Source: an uncultured bacterium (GTDB lineage: Bacteria; Actinomycetota; Coriobacteriia; Coriobacteriales; Coriobacteriaceae). From it: 46,855 nt of DNA. The DNA lies in contig CAJMPZ010000010.1 of assembly GCA_905215445.1 (NCBI GenBank), positions 1 to 46,855 on the forward strand. The letters are read 5' to 3'. The position numbers were made by a program, and so were the translations under genes. This document shows positions 26,744 through 35,677 of the stretch, one piece after another. Position 1 is the first letter of the stretch. Each line of letters starts with the position of its first letter. The notes beneath the pieces are model-generated. The model saw only the letters and a list, made by a program, of their open reading frames with translations, was not told the origin of the DNA and did no database searches.

Positions 26744-27394
26744 ATGAGCCTTGACAACGTAACCCTGCGCGCCGCCACGCTCGACGACCTGGCTGGCATC
26801 GCCGCCATCTACAACCAGCTGTGGTGCAACACGCTGCGCAACCGCGGCGACGTCGAAGCTGCCGATTTCTGCGCGCGCTTCAACATTGCCATGCAGCTGC
26901 AGCGCTCCCCCATCGCGCTCGTCGCCGAGGCAGAGGGCCGCATTATCGCCGCCTGCTGCATCGGTATCTTCGAGGACGGCAAGCCGCGTACCAACCCCAC
27001 GTGGGTACCCTGCTACGACGAGATGTTCGCCCAGGCAACCGAGATGGCAAAGACCGCCGATGCCAAACTCGAGGGCTCGCTCTTTGGCGACAGTCGCGAA
27101 AAGGCCACGGCCGATCGCTTTGCCGCCACGGGCGACGAGTATGCCCAGGGCCAGCTCAACCTGATCATCATTGTGCCCGAGTGGCAGGGCAAGGGACTCG
27201 GCCGCGAGCTCATCGACCTTGCGCGCGCCGAACTCGCCAAAGCCGGGTGCACCAAGTTCTTCCTGATGAGCGACTGCAACTCTGACTGGCAGTTCTACGA
27301 GCACCTCAACATGAAACGCATCCTGGAGGATCACAGCCAAGACACCGGCGACGGCTTTATCGTCTACATGTACGGAGGCGACACGCAGGATTAG
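26744..27394 (+). CDS. GNAT-family N-acetyltransferase
   Basis: 216 aa. The acetyl-CoA binding motif is visible as IIIVPEWQGKGLGRELIDLA (R/Q-x-x-G-x-G/A), preceded by the usual beta strand (LNLIIIV), and followed by FFLMSDCNSDWQFYEHLNMK. An insertion of about 50 residues (around TWVPCYDEMFAQATEMAK to TGDEY) separates the two core strands. The acceptor is unknown. The frame can be opened at a TTG at 26729, but this overlaps GGAAGGAG, the ribosome-binding site for the ATG at 26744. Confidence 0.82.
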   Translation: MSLDNVTLRAATLDDLAGIAAIYNQLWCNTLRNRGDVEAADFCARFNIAMQLQRSPIALVAEAEGRIIAACCIGIFEDGKPRTNPTWVPCYDEMFAQATEMAKTADAKLEGSLFGDSREKATADRFAATGDEYAQGQLNLIIIVPEWQGKGLGRELIDLARAELAKAGCTKFFLMSDCNSDWQFYEHLNMKRILEDHSQDTGDGFIVYMYGGDTQD

Positions 27395-27460
27395 CCTGAG
27401 TGCCGCCTCATGGGCTTTCTCCAAAACAGCCCAAACCAATCAGCCGCGCCAAAAGGGACA

Positions 27461-27489
27461 TGCCAAAAAGGGACAGGTTTATTTTGGCA
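27461..27489. repeat. Palindrome with GGGACAG loop at the edge of the 286-bp repeat
   Basis: TGCCAAAA (27461-27468) pairs with TTTTGGCA (27482-27489), loop AAGGGACAGGTTT. A G-T variant is found at 40009-40037. It belongs to the same style of short palindrome as 7068-7098. Confidence 0.6.
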
Positions 27490-27750
27490 GGTTTTATCTG
27501 GGCAAACGCCAACCGCCGTGAGGAGAGCTGCTTGCCCTTGCGGCGGCCTTCTCGCCGAAAAACCAAGTGAGTAGACCTTTTGCAGGAGGCCGAGCACACT
27601 CCAAAACGCCACAGCTCTGACCTGCGGTTTTATTTAGCGTTTGTCGCGGTGTGCTCGACAGATCCAAAAAAGCCTACTCACTTGCATCTGAGGCGCACCG
27701 GATCGGCAAAAAACCGCCGCGAAAGGGGTCCGATCCTCTTCGCGGCAGTT
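27465..27750 (+). repeat. 286-bp intergenic repeat, copy 1
   Basis: Closely matches 40012-40297, same orientation and same length. It holds three hairpins: a GC-rich CCGCCG/CGGCGG type stem (about 27510-27550), a nested stem whose arms are AAGTGAGTAG and CTACTCACTT around an inner GCCGAGCACA/TGTGCTCGAC, and a final CCGCCGCGAA/TTCGCGGC hairpin. It sits between the convergent GNAT and DUF4143 genes and fills the 374-bp gap. No coding frame is conserved between copies. Confidence 0.85.
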
Positions 27751-27768
27751 GTTAATACGCCGAACTTG

Positions 27769-28938
27769 TTATCGCAAAAGCCAATCACGCGCCGAGACCA
27801 CGCTACAGTCTTTCGACTCATACGTTGAATCCACGCGGGCCACAACATAGCGCGCATCTTTTGCAATGTCGATCTCATCGCATACAGCCCGTAAATGGCG
27901 GGCGTACTTATCGTGATACGTTCTGGATGATTTTATTTCGATAGCCTTGGGACTCCCTGAGTTTGTGCAGTCGAGCAAATCGATTTCTCGCTTGCCGTCG
28001 TCCCTATAGAAATACAACTCGGGATTCTCGCCCACGTTGAGATGGCTCTTCGCCGTTTCGGAAACGATGAGGTTTTCGAAAACTGCCCCCAGATAAGAGC
28101 TCTCCAAAAGTTGCTCCAGTGATCCAATTTTGAGCAAGTAGCAGAGCAGCCCCGTGTCGTAAAAATAAAGCTTGGGCGTTTTAGTCAAACGTTTCCTGGC
28201 ATTTGCATAATAGGGCTGCAGTGAAAACGTCAGGTAGCTCTGCTCCAGGATAGACAACCAGCTTTTAATGGTCGATACGTTCACACCCGTATCTCGAGAA
28301 AGCGAAGATATATTAATGAGAGCACCGGCGCTCTGGGCAATTATGGACAGAAACTTATGAAACTCCGCTTTATTGCGCACGTCAAGCAAGCCCACAACAT
28401 CGCGCTCAACATAGGTATCAATATAGCTGGGGAAATAAACCGAGGACGGCATTCCGGCGGAACGCAGGCGAGGGTATCCCCCTTCGAGCGCAAACAAATC
28501 CACTTCCAACTGCCCCTGCTGGCCCCTCTCCGCTTCTCGAAACGAAAATGGCAGCAATTTTAAGATCCCGACTCGCCCGGCAAGAGACTGGCCGATGCTT
28601 TTCATCATCAAAAAGTTTTGCGATCCCGTAAGGATGTATTGACCGGCGTCTCCCCGCTCATCCGAAACAACCTGAATCATCGAGAACAAATCCGGGGCGT
28701 ATTGCGCCTCATCGATGATGAGTCCGCCCTTTCGGTTGCGGATAAAACTCACCGGATCCTCCAAGGCCGCGCGCCTCGTTTGGGGGTCCTCAAGCGTGAC
28801 ATAGGAATAGTCGGGAAAGGCATGCCTAACCAGCGTAGACTTACCGCTCTGCCTAGGCCCCGTCAACGACACAACAGGAAACCAACCCGCCATGCGAATG
28901 AGCAACTCATGCAAATCCCTGTTAATGTACTCGGCCAT
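27769..28938 (-). CDS. AAA_14/DUF4143 ATPase
   Basis: 389 aa. The N-terminal ATPase has Walker A GPRQSGKSTL, Walker B GGLIIDEAQ, and sensor ILTGSQNFLM; the C-terminal DUF4143 domain (about 200-389) includes YVERDV, a winged-helix-like part and FYRDDGKREIDLL with a PD-(D/E)XK-like IEIKSS. The family is widespread and its function is unsettled. The longest frame begins at 29013, inside a tandem repeat; AGGGGCG 6-8 nt before the ATG at 28938 sets the start. Confidence 0.82.
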   Translation of the reverse strand: MAEYINRDLHELLIRMAGWFPVVSLTGPRQSGKSTLVRHAFPDYSYVTLEDPQTRRAALEDPVSFIRNRKGGLIIDEAQYAPDLFSMIQVVSDERGDAGQYILTGSQNFLMMKSIGQSLAGRVGILKLLPFSFREAERGQQGQLEVDLFALEGGYPRLRSAGMPSSVYFPSYIDTYVERDVVGLLDVRNKAEFHKFLSIIAQSAGALINISSLSRDTGVNVSTIKSWLSILEQSYLTFSLQPYYANARKRLTKTPKLYFYDTGLLCYLLKIGSLEQLLESSYLGAVFENLIVSETAKSHLNVGENPELYFYRDDGKREIDLLDCTNSGSPKAIEIKSSRTYHDKYARHLRAVCDEIDIAKDARYVVARVDSTYESKDCSVVSARDWLLR

Positions 28939-28963
28939 ATCAACGCCCCTTATAACGCTGTTA

Positions 28964-29051
28964 CCATAATCGTATAGTATCATTTGCCATAATCTTGCAG
29001 TAGCGTTTTCCATAATCTTGTAGTAGTGTTTTCCACAATCTTTTAGTAGCC
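28964..29051 (-). repeat. Four tandem 23-bp repeats upstream of the DUF4143 gene
   Basis: Units begin at 28964, 28987, 29010 and 29033, each of the form CCATAATC-N4-AGTA; the middle two differ at two positions and the last is partial. They begin about 26 bp before the ATPase start. This looks like an iterated operator or a promoter array. Confidence 0.75.
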
Positions 29052-29103
29052 CAGTTCAAAAACGTTATTTATAGAGCCGAAATCTCAGACCCTAAATAAC
29101 AAT

Positions 29104-29140
29104 AGCCACCACAATGGGAACTGTCCCCATTGTGGTGGCT
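29104..29140. terminator. Perfect 15-bp palindrome after the MATE gene
   Basis: AGCCACCACAATGGG (29104-29118) pairs with CCCATTGTGGTGGCT (29126-29140). The minus-strand loop region reads GGGGACAGTTCCC, related to the palindromes at 7068 and 25277. It lies about 50 bp past the MATE stop and may terminate it. Confidence 0.65.
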
Positions 29141-29189
29141 TGCAGGCGAGTTGACTTATTCGACTATCGCGGGCTGGCCGTGCCCGAGT

Positions 29190-30566
29190 CTAGAGCGTGG
29201 CAAGTCGCTTGGATTCGCGGACGGCGAGGGCGATGGAGATAAGACCAGTGATGGCGTCAGCCGCCACCAAGGCAAACCAGACACCCTGAACGCCCATCAT
29301 GTTGCCAAGCAGGTACATAAGCGGCACGGAGCAGATCACGTAGCGGAGCAGACCGGTGAACGTGGCGATACCCACCTTCTCAACCGCCTGGAAGTACATC
29401 GACATGGTCATGGCAAGATAGCCCAGGGCCACGGCCAGGATAACGATGCGCGTGGCGTTGGCGGCAACCTCGACGAGCGCCGGGTCGCTACCAGCAAAAA
29501 AGGCGCAGACCGGCGTTGCGGCCACCCATAGCACAGCAGACACCGCAGCAAGCGTCACGACCTGGTACTTAAGCGTGCAGGAGAGCGTTTCCTTGAGGCG
29601 CGCCCACGCCTTGGCGCCGGCGTTGAAGGCGGCAATGGGCTGCAGGCCGTACGAGAAGCACTGGGCGACCATCATGGTAATGTAGAGGATGTAGCCGTTG
29701 ATCACACCAAAGGCCGCGATGTAGAGCGAACCCATGTCGCCGCCGAGCTGGCCAAGCAACGAGTTGGCAACGGTGTTGAAGATGAACGTGGCAGCTTGCA
29801 CCAAAAAGAACGGGAAACCAATCTTGATGATCTGGCCGCAGATGGCCATGTCGAGTTTGAGGTCGGCGGCGCTGATCTGGAGCTGCGACTTCTTACCGCC
29901 GATGAACCAGAAGATACCGATGGCCCAGATACCGATGGAAAGACCGTAGTACACGCCAGCTCCCATAACGCCAAGCTTGAGCACAAACGTGGAAAGCGCA
30001 AGCCAGCAGATAGCGACGATGGCAGACACGGTCATGAGGTTGGCCTGGATCTGAACCTTCTCGTCCACACGCATGACGGCGGTGACCATCTGACCAATGA
30101 CCGTGAGCGGCAGCAGCACGGAGAAGGTGCGCACGCCGGCAACGGTATCGGCCATGATGTCGGGCGTGGCGCCGAAGAATGCGCAGATGGGCTCGGTAAA
30201 CACAGCCATCACCACAGCAAGCAGCACACTCACAATCGTGGTAAGCCAAAAACCCTGGCTAAACGCCTTGCTGGCGCCCTTAATGTCGCCGGCACCCAAA
30301 AGGTTGCCCACCACGGCGGGCACGCCGGTGCCAAACAGGTTGCCAAAGGCCAGGTTAATGTACTCGACCGACATGATGATCGAAACACAGGCCAGGCCGT
30401 GTGCACCCAGGCCCCAACCCATCACGAGGCCCTCAAGGACCACCATGATAATCTGGGCGAGCATACCCTGGCCGGTGATGATGGTGTACTTGCGCACCAG
30501 GCCGGGAATCGGCTGCGAGGCAAGCTCACGCTCCTCCTCAACAGCGGCGGTCGTTTCTTCTGCCAT
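29190..30566 (-). CDS. MATE-family efflux transporter
   Basis: 458 aa with about twelve hydrophobic helices in two repeats, beginning KYTIITGQGMLAQIIMVV, with the family's characteristic GTGVPAVVGNLLG loop in the first half and GLQPIAAFNAGAKAW in the second. Members export cationic compounds or drugs by Na+ or H+ antiport. The start at 30566 follows AGGGGAG; the longer frame to 30623 contains a repeated ATGAATGGATG tract. It follows the amidohydrolase by about 95 nt on the same strand and is probably co-transcribed. Confidence 0.88.
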   Translation of the reverse strand: MAEETTAAVEEERELASQPIPGLVRKYTIITGQGMLAQIIMVVLEGLVMGWGLGAHGLACVSIIMSVEYINLAFGNLFGTGVPAVVGNLLGAGDIKGASKAFSQGFWLTTIVSVLLAVVMAVFTEPICAFFGATPDIMADTVAGVRTFSVLLPLTVIGQMVTAVMRVDEKVQIQANLMTVSAIVAICWLALSTFVLKLGVMGAGVYYGLSIGIWAIGIFWFIGGKKSQLQISAADLKLDMAICGQIIKIGFPFFLVQAATFIFNTVANSLLGQLGGDMGSLYIAAFGVINGYILYITMMVAQCFSYGLQPIAAFNAGAKAWARLKETLSCTLKYQVVTLAAVSAVLWVAATPVCAFFAGSDPALVEVAANATRIVILAVALGYLAMTMSMYFQAVEKVGIATFTGLLRYVICSVPLMYLLGNMMGVQGVWFALVAADAITGLISIALAVRESKRLATL

Positions 30567-30662
30567 TGTTCTCCCCTTTCCATGAGAGATTGATGAATGG
30601 ATGCATGAATGGATGGGCGGCACGCACAGGCTGCGGCACCGCCCAGCGATGCAGCAGCCCCG

Positions 30663-32291
30663 CTAGGCCTCGTAGACCACCTTGCCGGCAATCATCGTGA
30701 GATACGCCGTGGCCTCGAGGACCTCAGCCGGTTCGCAGTCAAAGAGGTTACGGTCGAGCACACAGATATCAGCCTGTTTGCCGCATGCGAGCGTACCGAT
30801 GCGATCCTCGGCATGCATGGCGTAGGCGCTGCCGTAGGTGTAGGCGCGCAGGGCCTCGGCCATGGTGATGCGCTCCTGCGGGAACCACCCTTCTGGGTTG
30901 GAGCCGTCCTCGAGCATGCGGAAGACCGCGCCGTACACCTCCTCCATGGGCTCCAAGCCCACAACGGGGAAGTCACTGCCCAGGTGCACCACGGCACCGC
31001 TGGCAAGCAGGCTATGTAGGGGCCACGAAAGCGCAGCACGCTCGGGGCCCACGGCATCGTCCTTGGCAAGGTCAGCCATATCGAGCAGCATGTGCCACGG
31101 CTGCATACCAGGGCATATACCCAGCTCGGCATAGCGCGGCAGATCCTCGGGCTGAACCGTCTCGTTGTGCTCCATGGAGTGGCGGCAACCCCGCTTACCA
31201 TGCAAGCGCTCGCCCTCCTCAAAGCAATCAAGCACAAAACGCACCGAGCGATCGCCGATCGTATGGACGCGCGTGTCAACGCCCCATTCCTGCGCCCTGA
31301 CAATGGCGGCACGGATGCGCTCTGGATCCTCCGCGGGCTCACCGCAGGTATCGGGCGCGTTGGAATAGGGTTCAAGCATCCAAGCGGTGTGGTCGGAGCA
31401 CACGCCATCAAGAAACTGCTTAAAGCCGTGCCACTCGACCTGCGTACCCGAGAAGGCGTATTTCTCCTTGATCTGCTCGAGCGTTAAGGACTCGTTTTCG
31501 AACAGATCGGTGTACAGGAACACGCGCAGTGGCAAGTCGCCCTTGGCATTAAGACCTGCCAACACCGCATACGGGTTTTCCATGCTCACAAACGTAGGAT
31601 TGACCATGCCGACCGTAGTGATTCCCAGGGCATTGGCGCGCCGGGCGGTTTTTGCAAACGACGCGTCAACAACCTCGGGCGCTGGGTCGTAGACCTCGTC
31701 CATAAAGAAGACGCCGGCGTTGTTGGAAAACACGCCCGTCAGATTGCCCTCGGCATCCTTAAGGATCTTGCCGCCTGCGGGATCGGGCGTCTGCGAAGTT
31801 ACTCCCACCTTGTTGATGGCGCAGGTATTGGCACTAAAGGTATGCAGGTCAACCTGCTGCAGAAAGACCGGGCGGTCCGAGATGTACTCATCGATCATCG
31901 CGGCTGTGGGCATCTCGGGGACATCCCACTGGAACTGGATAATCTGGCAGCCCAGAATCCACTCGTTATCGGGATGGTCGGCCGCAAACGCCACGACACG
32001 TTCCATCGCCATCTCAAAACTGGTGCAGTCGATGAGGTTGACGGCAAAATCGGGGTCGGTCATAAACGCGCCCTGGGCAAAATGCGTGTGCGAGTCGATC
32101 AGGCCGGGCATGACGAGCTGGTCGCCAAAGTCGCGCACCTCGGTATCGGGACCGATAAACGGTGCCAGGTGAGCATCGTCACCGCAGGCAACAATCTTAT
32201 CACCGCGCACGGCAACGCCGCCCTTAAACGGCTCGAGCCCATCGCCGGTAAAGACGGCGTTGCTCTTGATAACTACATCAGCCTTGTCCAT
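30663..32291 (-). CDS. Metal-dependent amidohydrolase, YtcJ-like
   Basis: 542 aa. The beta-sandwich start (VIKSNAVFTGDGLEPFKG) leads into the TIM-barrel with the metal motif LIDSHTHFAQG near 64-74, further His ligands in VHTIGDRSV and GCRHSMEHNE, and a catalytic Asp in VHLGSDFPV. The C-terminus (ADICVLDRNLF) rejoins the sandwich. The YtcJ group hydrolyses N-acyl or formyl groups; the substrate here is unknown. GAGGAGG 8 nt before the ATG at 32291 fixes the start. Next to a MATE exporter, it may process a compound that is then exported, or the reverse. Confidence 0.85.
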   Translation of the reverse strand: MDKADVVIKSNAVFTGDGLEPFKGGVAVRGDKIVACGDDAHLAPFIGPDTEVRDFGDQLVMPGLIDSHTHFAQGAFMTDPDFAVNLIDCTSFEMAMERVVAFAADHPDNEWILGCQIIQFQWDVPEMPTAAMIDEYISDRPVFLQQVDLHTFSANTCAINKVGVTSQTPDPAGGKILKDAEGNLTGVFSNNAGVFFMDEVYDPAPEVVDASFAKTARRANALGITTVGMVNPTFVSMENPYAVLAGLNAKGDLPLRVFLYTDLFENESLTLEQIKEKYAFSGTQVEWHGFKQFLDGVCSDHTAWMLEPYSNAPDTCGEPAEDPERIRAAIVRAQEWGVDTRVHTIGDRSVRFVLDCFEEGERLHGKRGCRHSMEHNETVQPEDLPRYAELGICPGMQPWHMLLDMADLAKDDAVGPERAALSWPLHSLLASGAVVHLGSDFPVVGLEPMEEVYGAVFRMLEDGSNPEGWFPQERITMAEALRAYTYGSAYAMHAEDRIGTLACGKQADICVLDRNLFDCEPAEVLEATAYLTMIAGKVVYEA

Positions 32292-32606
32292 GTGAGCCTC
32301 CTCAGGCATCTTTGGTTGCAACGCGGACGCACCGCCCGCGTGGGCACTCGGTTGGGAGCGTAGCGCTCCCGCATCGGCGCGTGCCTACAAGCCGTGCTCG
32401 GACGTCTGTCCCACGTCCGCGGCTTCGCGCTACACCCATTGATACACAGGGGCAAATCCGTGCCAAGGCCAGGGATCGCAAACGGTCAGTTTAAGCAGGT
32501 TTACACGCTTTACCTGCAGGTTTATTGTCTGAGATTATTACCGCGTCATTACGCCCAACGGCGTGCCCGCCCACACGGCAAGACCCGCATGCAAGGAAGA
32601 ATAGGA
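32292..32606. other. Non-coding stretch between amidohydrolase and LuxR-type gene
   Basis: Two short dyads are visible: GGGAGC/GCTCCC (32354-32370) and GCAGGT/ACCTGC (about 32496-32518, spacer 11). The second is a plausible operator for the upstream amidohydrolase promoter. No gene is supported. Confidence 0.4.
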
Positions 32607-33599
32607 CTAGGAACGCCAAAAGGCATCTATGAGGTCATCTCGGTTGGAGACACCGCTTTTAACGTAGATGCGATGCAAGTGCGCCTTGACAGTGCCAGGG
32701 CTGATGACCAACTCGCTGGCGATGTTTTGGGCGTCGCTGCCCTTCAGCACCAGCGTGAGCACCTCCTGCTCGCGCCGCGACAGCTTATGGGCATCGGCAT
32801 AGATCACAACGCGTGATGCTAGATCGTCCCCAGAGCGTGCGCTCTCGGCCGCCACGTCCTCATCGGCACGCGGATGACGGGCATACACGCGCAGGATATG
32901 GCTAAACTGGCAAAAGAGTTGGACCGCGCATGCCATGAGCAGCACGTTTTCGGAGATATTGCGCTCGGACAGATACCACAAAAAGAGGCTGATGACGGGG
33001 TTTTGAGAGTCGGGGCGACAGAGCAAAATCATGTAGGTGTCCTCGGCGATTACGCAAAACGCAAGAACGAGTGCCACCTTCCAAAAGAGCTTTGAGCGGT
33101 CGAGGTCGAGTTTCTCAACACGCGTGGCCCTGTGCCGGTAATGCCAGGCGGCATAGGCAAGACATCCTACATTGCCCAGGTCACGCGTGAGCCAAAAGAG
33201 ATACTGCTGCATCTCTCCGGCAGCACCGCTGCGAGGCACCAGCACCAATTGCAAGATTGAAAACGGCACGATAGCAAGTCCGAGCATGCGCGACGTCGGC
33301 CTTTTGCGCAAGCGCGCAAACATCCACAGTACCACGCAGGCATAGATGGCAATGCCGAGCACGCAGCGCAGCAAGGGGTGCTGCAACGGCTCGCTAAAGG
33401 TAACAGCGTAGTCGTATTTGAGCCGATTGTACTCGTCAAAAAAAATGACCGACATATCGAGCATGTAGAGCAAAAAGCCCGCCGCGGCCACCAGGCTGTC
33501 GCGACGGCGCGTCATGAGCCAAACCACCAATGCCACGGCACTGGTCACCAGAGCCACACCCATGATAATCGTGGTGTAGATATAGAACGCGAAACTCAT
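32607..33599 (-). CDS. Membrane-anchored LuxR-type regulator 1
   Basis: 330 aa. Seven or so hydrophobic segments span about 1-235, followed by a C-terminal LuxR helix-turn-helix (LSRREQEVLTLVLKGSDAQ, then SPGTVKAHLHRIYVKSGV). The membrane domain contains IAEDTYMILL and LWYLSERNISENV, matched in the second regulator at 39184 as VAEDFYNILI and LYLSERNFSENV. Such regulators sense a ligand in the membrane and control neighbouring genes; the agmatine locus is the obvious candidate. GGGAGG precedes the ATG. It is divergent from a small ORF with an 8-bp-spaced dyad between them. Confidence 0.82.
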   Translation of the reverse strand: MSFAFYIYTTIIMGVALVTSAVALVVWLMTRRRDSLVAAAGFLLYMLDMSVIFFDEYNRLKYDYAVTFSEPLQHPLLRCVLGIAIYACVVLWMFARLRKRPTSRMLGLAIVPFSILQLVLVPRSGAAGEMQQYLFWLTRDLGNVGCLAYAAWHYRHRATRVEKLDLDRSKLFWKVALVLAFCVIAEDTYMILLCRPDSQNPVISLFLWYLSERNISENVLLMACAVQLFCQFSHILRVYARHPRADEDVAAESARSGDDLASRVVIYADAHKLSRREQEVLTLVLKGSDAQNIASELVISPGTVKAHLHRIYVKSGVSNRDDLIDAFWRS

Positions 33600-33632
33600 G
33601 CCCGCCTCCCCTGTCTAGATGCCGTGAGGATG

Positions 33633-33662
33633 TTGACAGATTCTTTGCCGCAAGATTAGACT
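33633..33662 (+). promoter_or_regulatory. Promoter upstream of the small ORF at 33728
   Basis: TTGACA (33633-33638) and TAGACT (33657-33662) are 18 bp apart. Downstream, TAAACG (33670-33675) and CGTTTA (33684-33689) form a dyad, and CTCACCGAT is repeated at 33661 and 33706; these could be regulator sites shared with the divergent LuxR gene. Confidence 0.5.
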
Positions 33663-33727
33663 CACCGATTAAACGTACTGTATCGTTTAGATAAACAAGC
33701 TGTGTCTCACCGATGAAAGGAGATGCC

Positions 33728-33919
33728 ATGGCGCTTATCGCACCGCTCAAAATACTCGTTGCCCCTGCCGCCAAGGCCATCGTCCACCTGTGCGACTCAC
33801 TTACCTACAATGACGTCCCCTGTGTCGTCGAAGAGCGTTCGGACAGCTGCCCCTATCTGGGCCACGTCCCCTTCTTTGCGCCTAAGCTCGTTTCCGATCC
33901 CGAGCACCGCGAACAGTAA
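33728..33919 (+). CDS. Small hypothetical protein
   Basis: 63 aa, no recognised domain. It begins MALIAPLKILVAPAAKAIVH, has two Cys (HLCDSL, SDSCPYL) and a conserved-looking YNDVPCVVEERSD. A good AAAGGAG precedes the ATG at 33728, and a promoter lies 65 bp upstream, which supports a real gene. It is convergent with the first APC permease, with only 36 bp between the stops. Confidence 0.6.
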   Translation: MALIAPLKILVAPAAKAIVHLCDSLTYNDVPCVVEERSDSCPYLGHVPFFAPKLVSDPEHREQ

Positions 33920-33955
33920 TCCAAGATGCACCAAGCGCTGCGCAACTCGCGGCGC

Positions 33956-35365
33956 TTACTGTTTTGGTGCAAAGTAACCTGACCCCCGTGCACCAACGCC
34001 GGGATTGTCGACGCTTCGGCCGCGGCGCGATATGAGGCGCGAAACCTCGCCCAATAACAGGCCAATCACTACGCCCGCGAGAATCGGCAACTTTGCCATC
34101 TCGGCAGGTGAGCTGTTGAGCGGCACAATCGTAGCAACAATCGAAAGCACGAGCTCCACCACGGGAATCGCAAGCGCCACCGCGAGCACCTTGCCCTCGA
34201 AAGGCGCACGGAACACACGCGAGCGATTATCGTGCTTGCGCAGACGCCAAAACGCTGGGAACATGGGGATATAGCTCATGAGCAGAAAGACGACGTTCAT
34301 CGAGAAGAAGACCCAAAAGACGTCGGAACCCTCACCCAGCGGAATCTGGAGCAGCAGCACCAGGCTGGCAAAACAGCCGTTAATGAGCGCCGAGCCGTTG
34401 GGCATGCCGGTCTTTTTGGACACCAACGCAAAGGGACGCGGCATGTTGCCATGGCGCGCGGCATAGCTCGCTACGTTGTTGACGCCAAAGCTCCAGCAGA
34501 TCATATTGGCGAACAACGTCACCAAAAAGGCCACGCCCACGACCATCGTCAGCGGGTGGGTGCGCCCCACCATAGCGGCGACTGCGTCCACAATGCCCGA
34601 ATCGAGTGAAAGCTGCTCGGTGGGAACCGCGGCTCCAATGCCAATGCCACAGATGATGTAGATCGCCGCAATGGCCACGCCACCGGCAATAACCGCCTTG
34701 GGGATATCACGCGACGGGTTCTTCATCGTGCTGGCAAAGGTCGCGACCACTTCGAAGCCCATAAAGTTGAACAGGATAATCGATAGGTACGTCAACGAAT
34801 TGGTGTCGCCCAGATCTGGAATGAAGGTCTTAAACGACATGTCGTTGGCAAAGCCGTTATTGCAGGCAAACCAAATGCCGACGATTCCCACCACAGCGGT
34901 AATGAGCACCTTGATGACGGCGCCGCCGTCCATGACCCAATCTGCCTCGGCCACCGGCTGCATTGCCATGACCGTGACGCCCCACACAAAGACAATCTCG
35001 ATGGCGATTCGGATCCCGAGTGAAAACTCGATACCCCACACCGCATTAATGACACTGGGGAACATGCAGGCGATACTTGCCACCCACAGCGGAAAGTTAA
35101 CCCAGTAGCACCAAGAGCAACGGGCGCCCCAACGGTCGCCCAGGCCCAAGCGAACCCAATCGTACAGGCCGCCCTCGGAATCAAACGCCGTACCCAGCTC
35201 GGCCACCACCAGACCATAGGGAAGCAAAAACGTAATGATAAGGAAGATCCACCAGAAGAACTGCACGTTGCCCATGGCAGATGCCGGAGCCGCCGCCTCG
35301 ATGGTAAACACGACGCAGATAACCGAAAGGATGACCTCGATCAGGGAGAACTTTTTACCTGCCAT
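33956..35365 (-). CDS. APC-family amino acid/amine permease 1
   Basis: 469 aa, about twelve membrane helices. The N-terminal IEAAAPASAMGNVQFFWWIF, PYGLVVAELGTAFDSEGGLYDWVRLGLGDRWG (two parts) and FNFMGFEVVATFASTMKNPSRDIP are APC-superfamily features. It is clearly a paralogue of the permease at 37509-38939 (same order of motifs, same length), and the two bracket agmatine deiminase. The likely role is uptake of agmatine or exchange of agmatine for putrescine or a related amine, by context. GGGGGAG precedes the ATG. A structured leader with a possible 60-aa reading frame lies immediately upstream. Confidence 0.83.
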   Translation of the reverse strand: MAGKKFSLIEVILSVICVVFTIEAAAPASAMGNVQFFWWIFLIITFLLPYGLVVAELGTAFDSEGGLYDWVRLGLGDRWGARCSWCYWVNFPLWVASIACMFPSVINAVWGIEFSLGIRIAIEIVFVWGVTVMAMQPVAEADWVMDGGAVIKVLITAVVGIVGIWFACNNGFANDMSFKTFIPDLGDTNSLTYLSIILFNFMGFEVVATFASTMKNPSRDIPKAVIAGGVAIAAIYIICGIGIGAAVPTEQLSLDSGIVDAVAAMVGRTHPLTMVVGVAFLVTLFANMICWSFGVNNVASYAARHGNMPRPFALVSKKTGMPNGSALINGCFASLVLLLQIPLGEGSDVFWVFFSMNVVFLLMSYIPMFPAFWRLRKHDNRSRVFRAPFEGKVLAVALAIPVVELVLSIVATIVPLNSSPAEMAKLPILAGVVIGLLLGEVSRLISRRGRSVDNPGVGARGSGYFAPKQ

Positions 35366-35537
35366 GGCGCGCTCCCCCTACAGCAAAAAGGATGGCATCT
35401 GTACCGAAGGCGCAGCCCAAGGTAGGGTTGCAGGCCGCGTCACCGGTGCAGGTGCCATCCCAGAGAGAGGAGAGGATGCATTTGTTGGACCAACGCTCGC
35501 GGAACAGGCGCGTGTAGATAACGATACGCTGGTACAT
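35355..35537 (-). CDS. Possible leader peptide overlapping the permease start
   Basis: A 60-aa frame starting MYQRIVIYTRLF, with GGAG 6 nt before the ATG, ends 11 nt inside the permease gene. It contains three Cys in the hairpin part (GTCTGDAACNPTLGCAFGTD). Overlap with the next start would allow translational coupling. It resembles no family I know, and the same sequence is constrained by the hairpin at 35388-35460, so coding is uncertain. Confidence 0.35.
   Translation of the reverse strand: MYQRIVIYTRLFRERWSNKCILSSLWDGTCTGDAACNPTLGCAFGTDAILFAVGGARHGR
35388..35460 (-). promoter_or_regulatory. Leader hairpin followed by T-run before APC permease 1
   Basis: Forward GGATGGCATCTGTACCG (from 35388) pairs, with G-T and a few mismatches, with CACCGGTGCAGGTGCCATCC (to 35460); an inner GCAGCCC/GGGTTGC stem is nested within. 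On the minus strand the outer stem is followed by TTTTTGC, an attenuator-like layout directly before the permease ribosome-binding site. Confidence 0.55.
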
Positions 35538-35590
35538 AGATACTCCGATCAAAACGGCCGCGTTCACGACCGATAACTTTCGGCAATTGA

Positions 35591-35661
35591 AGACGCGTCT
35601 GACCTGGGAAATTCAAGCGAACAATTGGCCTAACCCGCAAAAAATCCCAGGCCAGACGCGT
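35591..35661. repeat. Inverted repeat with about 20-bp arms upstream of the permease leader
   Basis: ACGCGTCTGACCTGGGA pairs with TCCCAGGCCAGACGCGT, one mismatch, around a 25-nt AT-rich loop. It stands where a promoter or activator site for the leader transcript would be; either an operator or a repetitive element is possible. Confidence 0.5.
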
Positions 35662-35677
35662 ACTCAATCAAAGAAAA

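Noticed and set aside
27391..27612. Short frame inside the first 286-bp repeat
   Set aside because: Not preserved in the second copy of the repeat, so it is not selected as coding.
28964..29051. Small CRISPR array
   Set aside because: The 23-bp units are directly adjacent with no spacers, and no cas gene is present.
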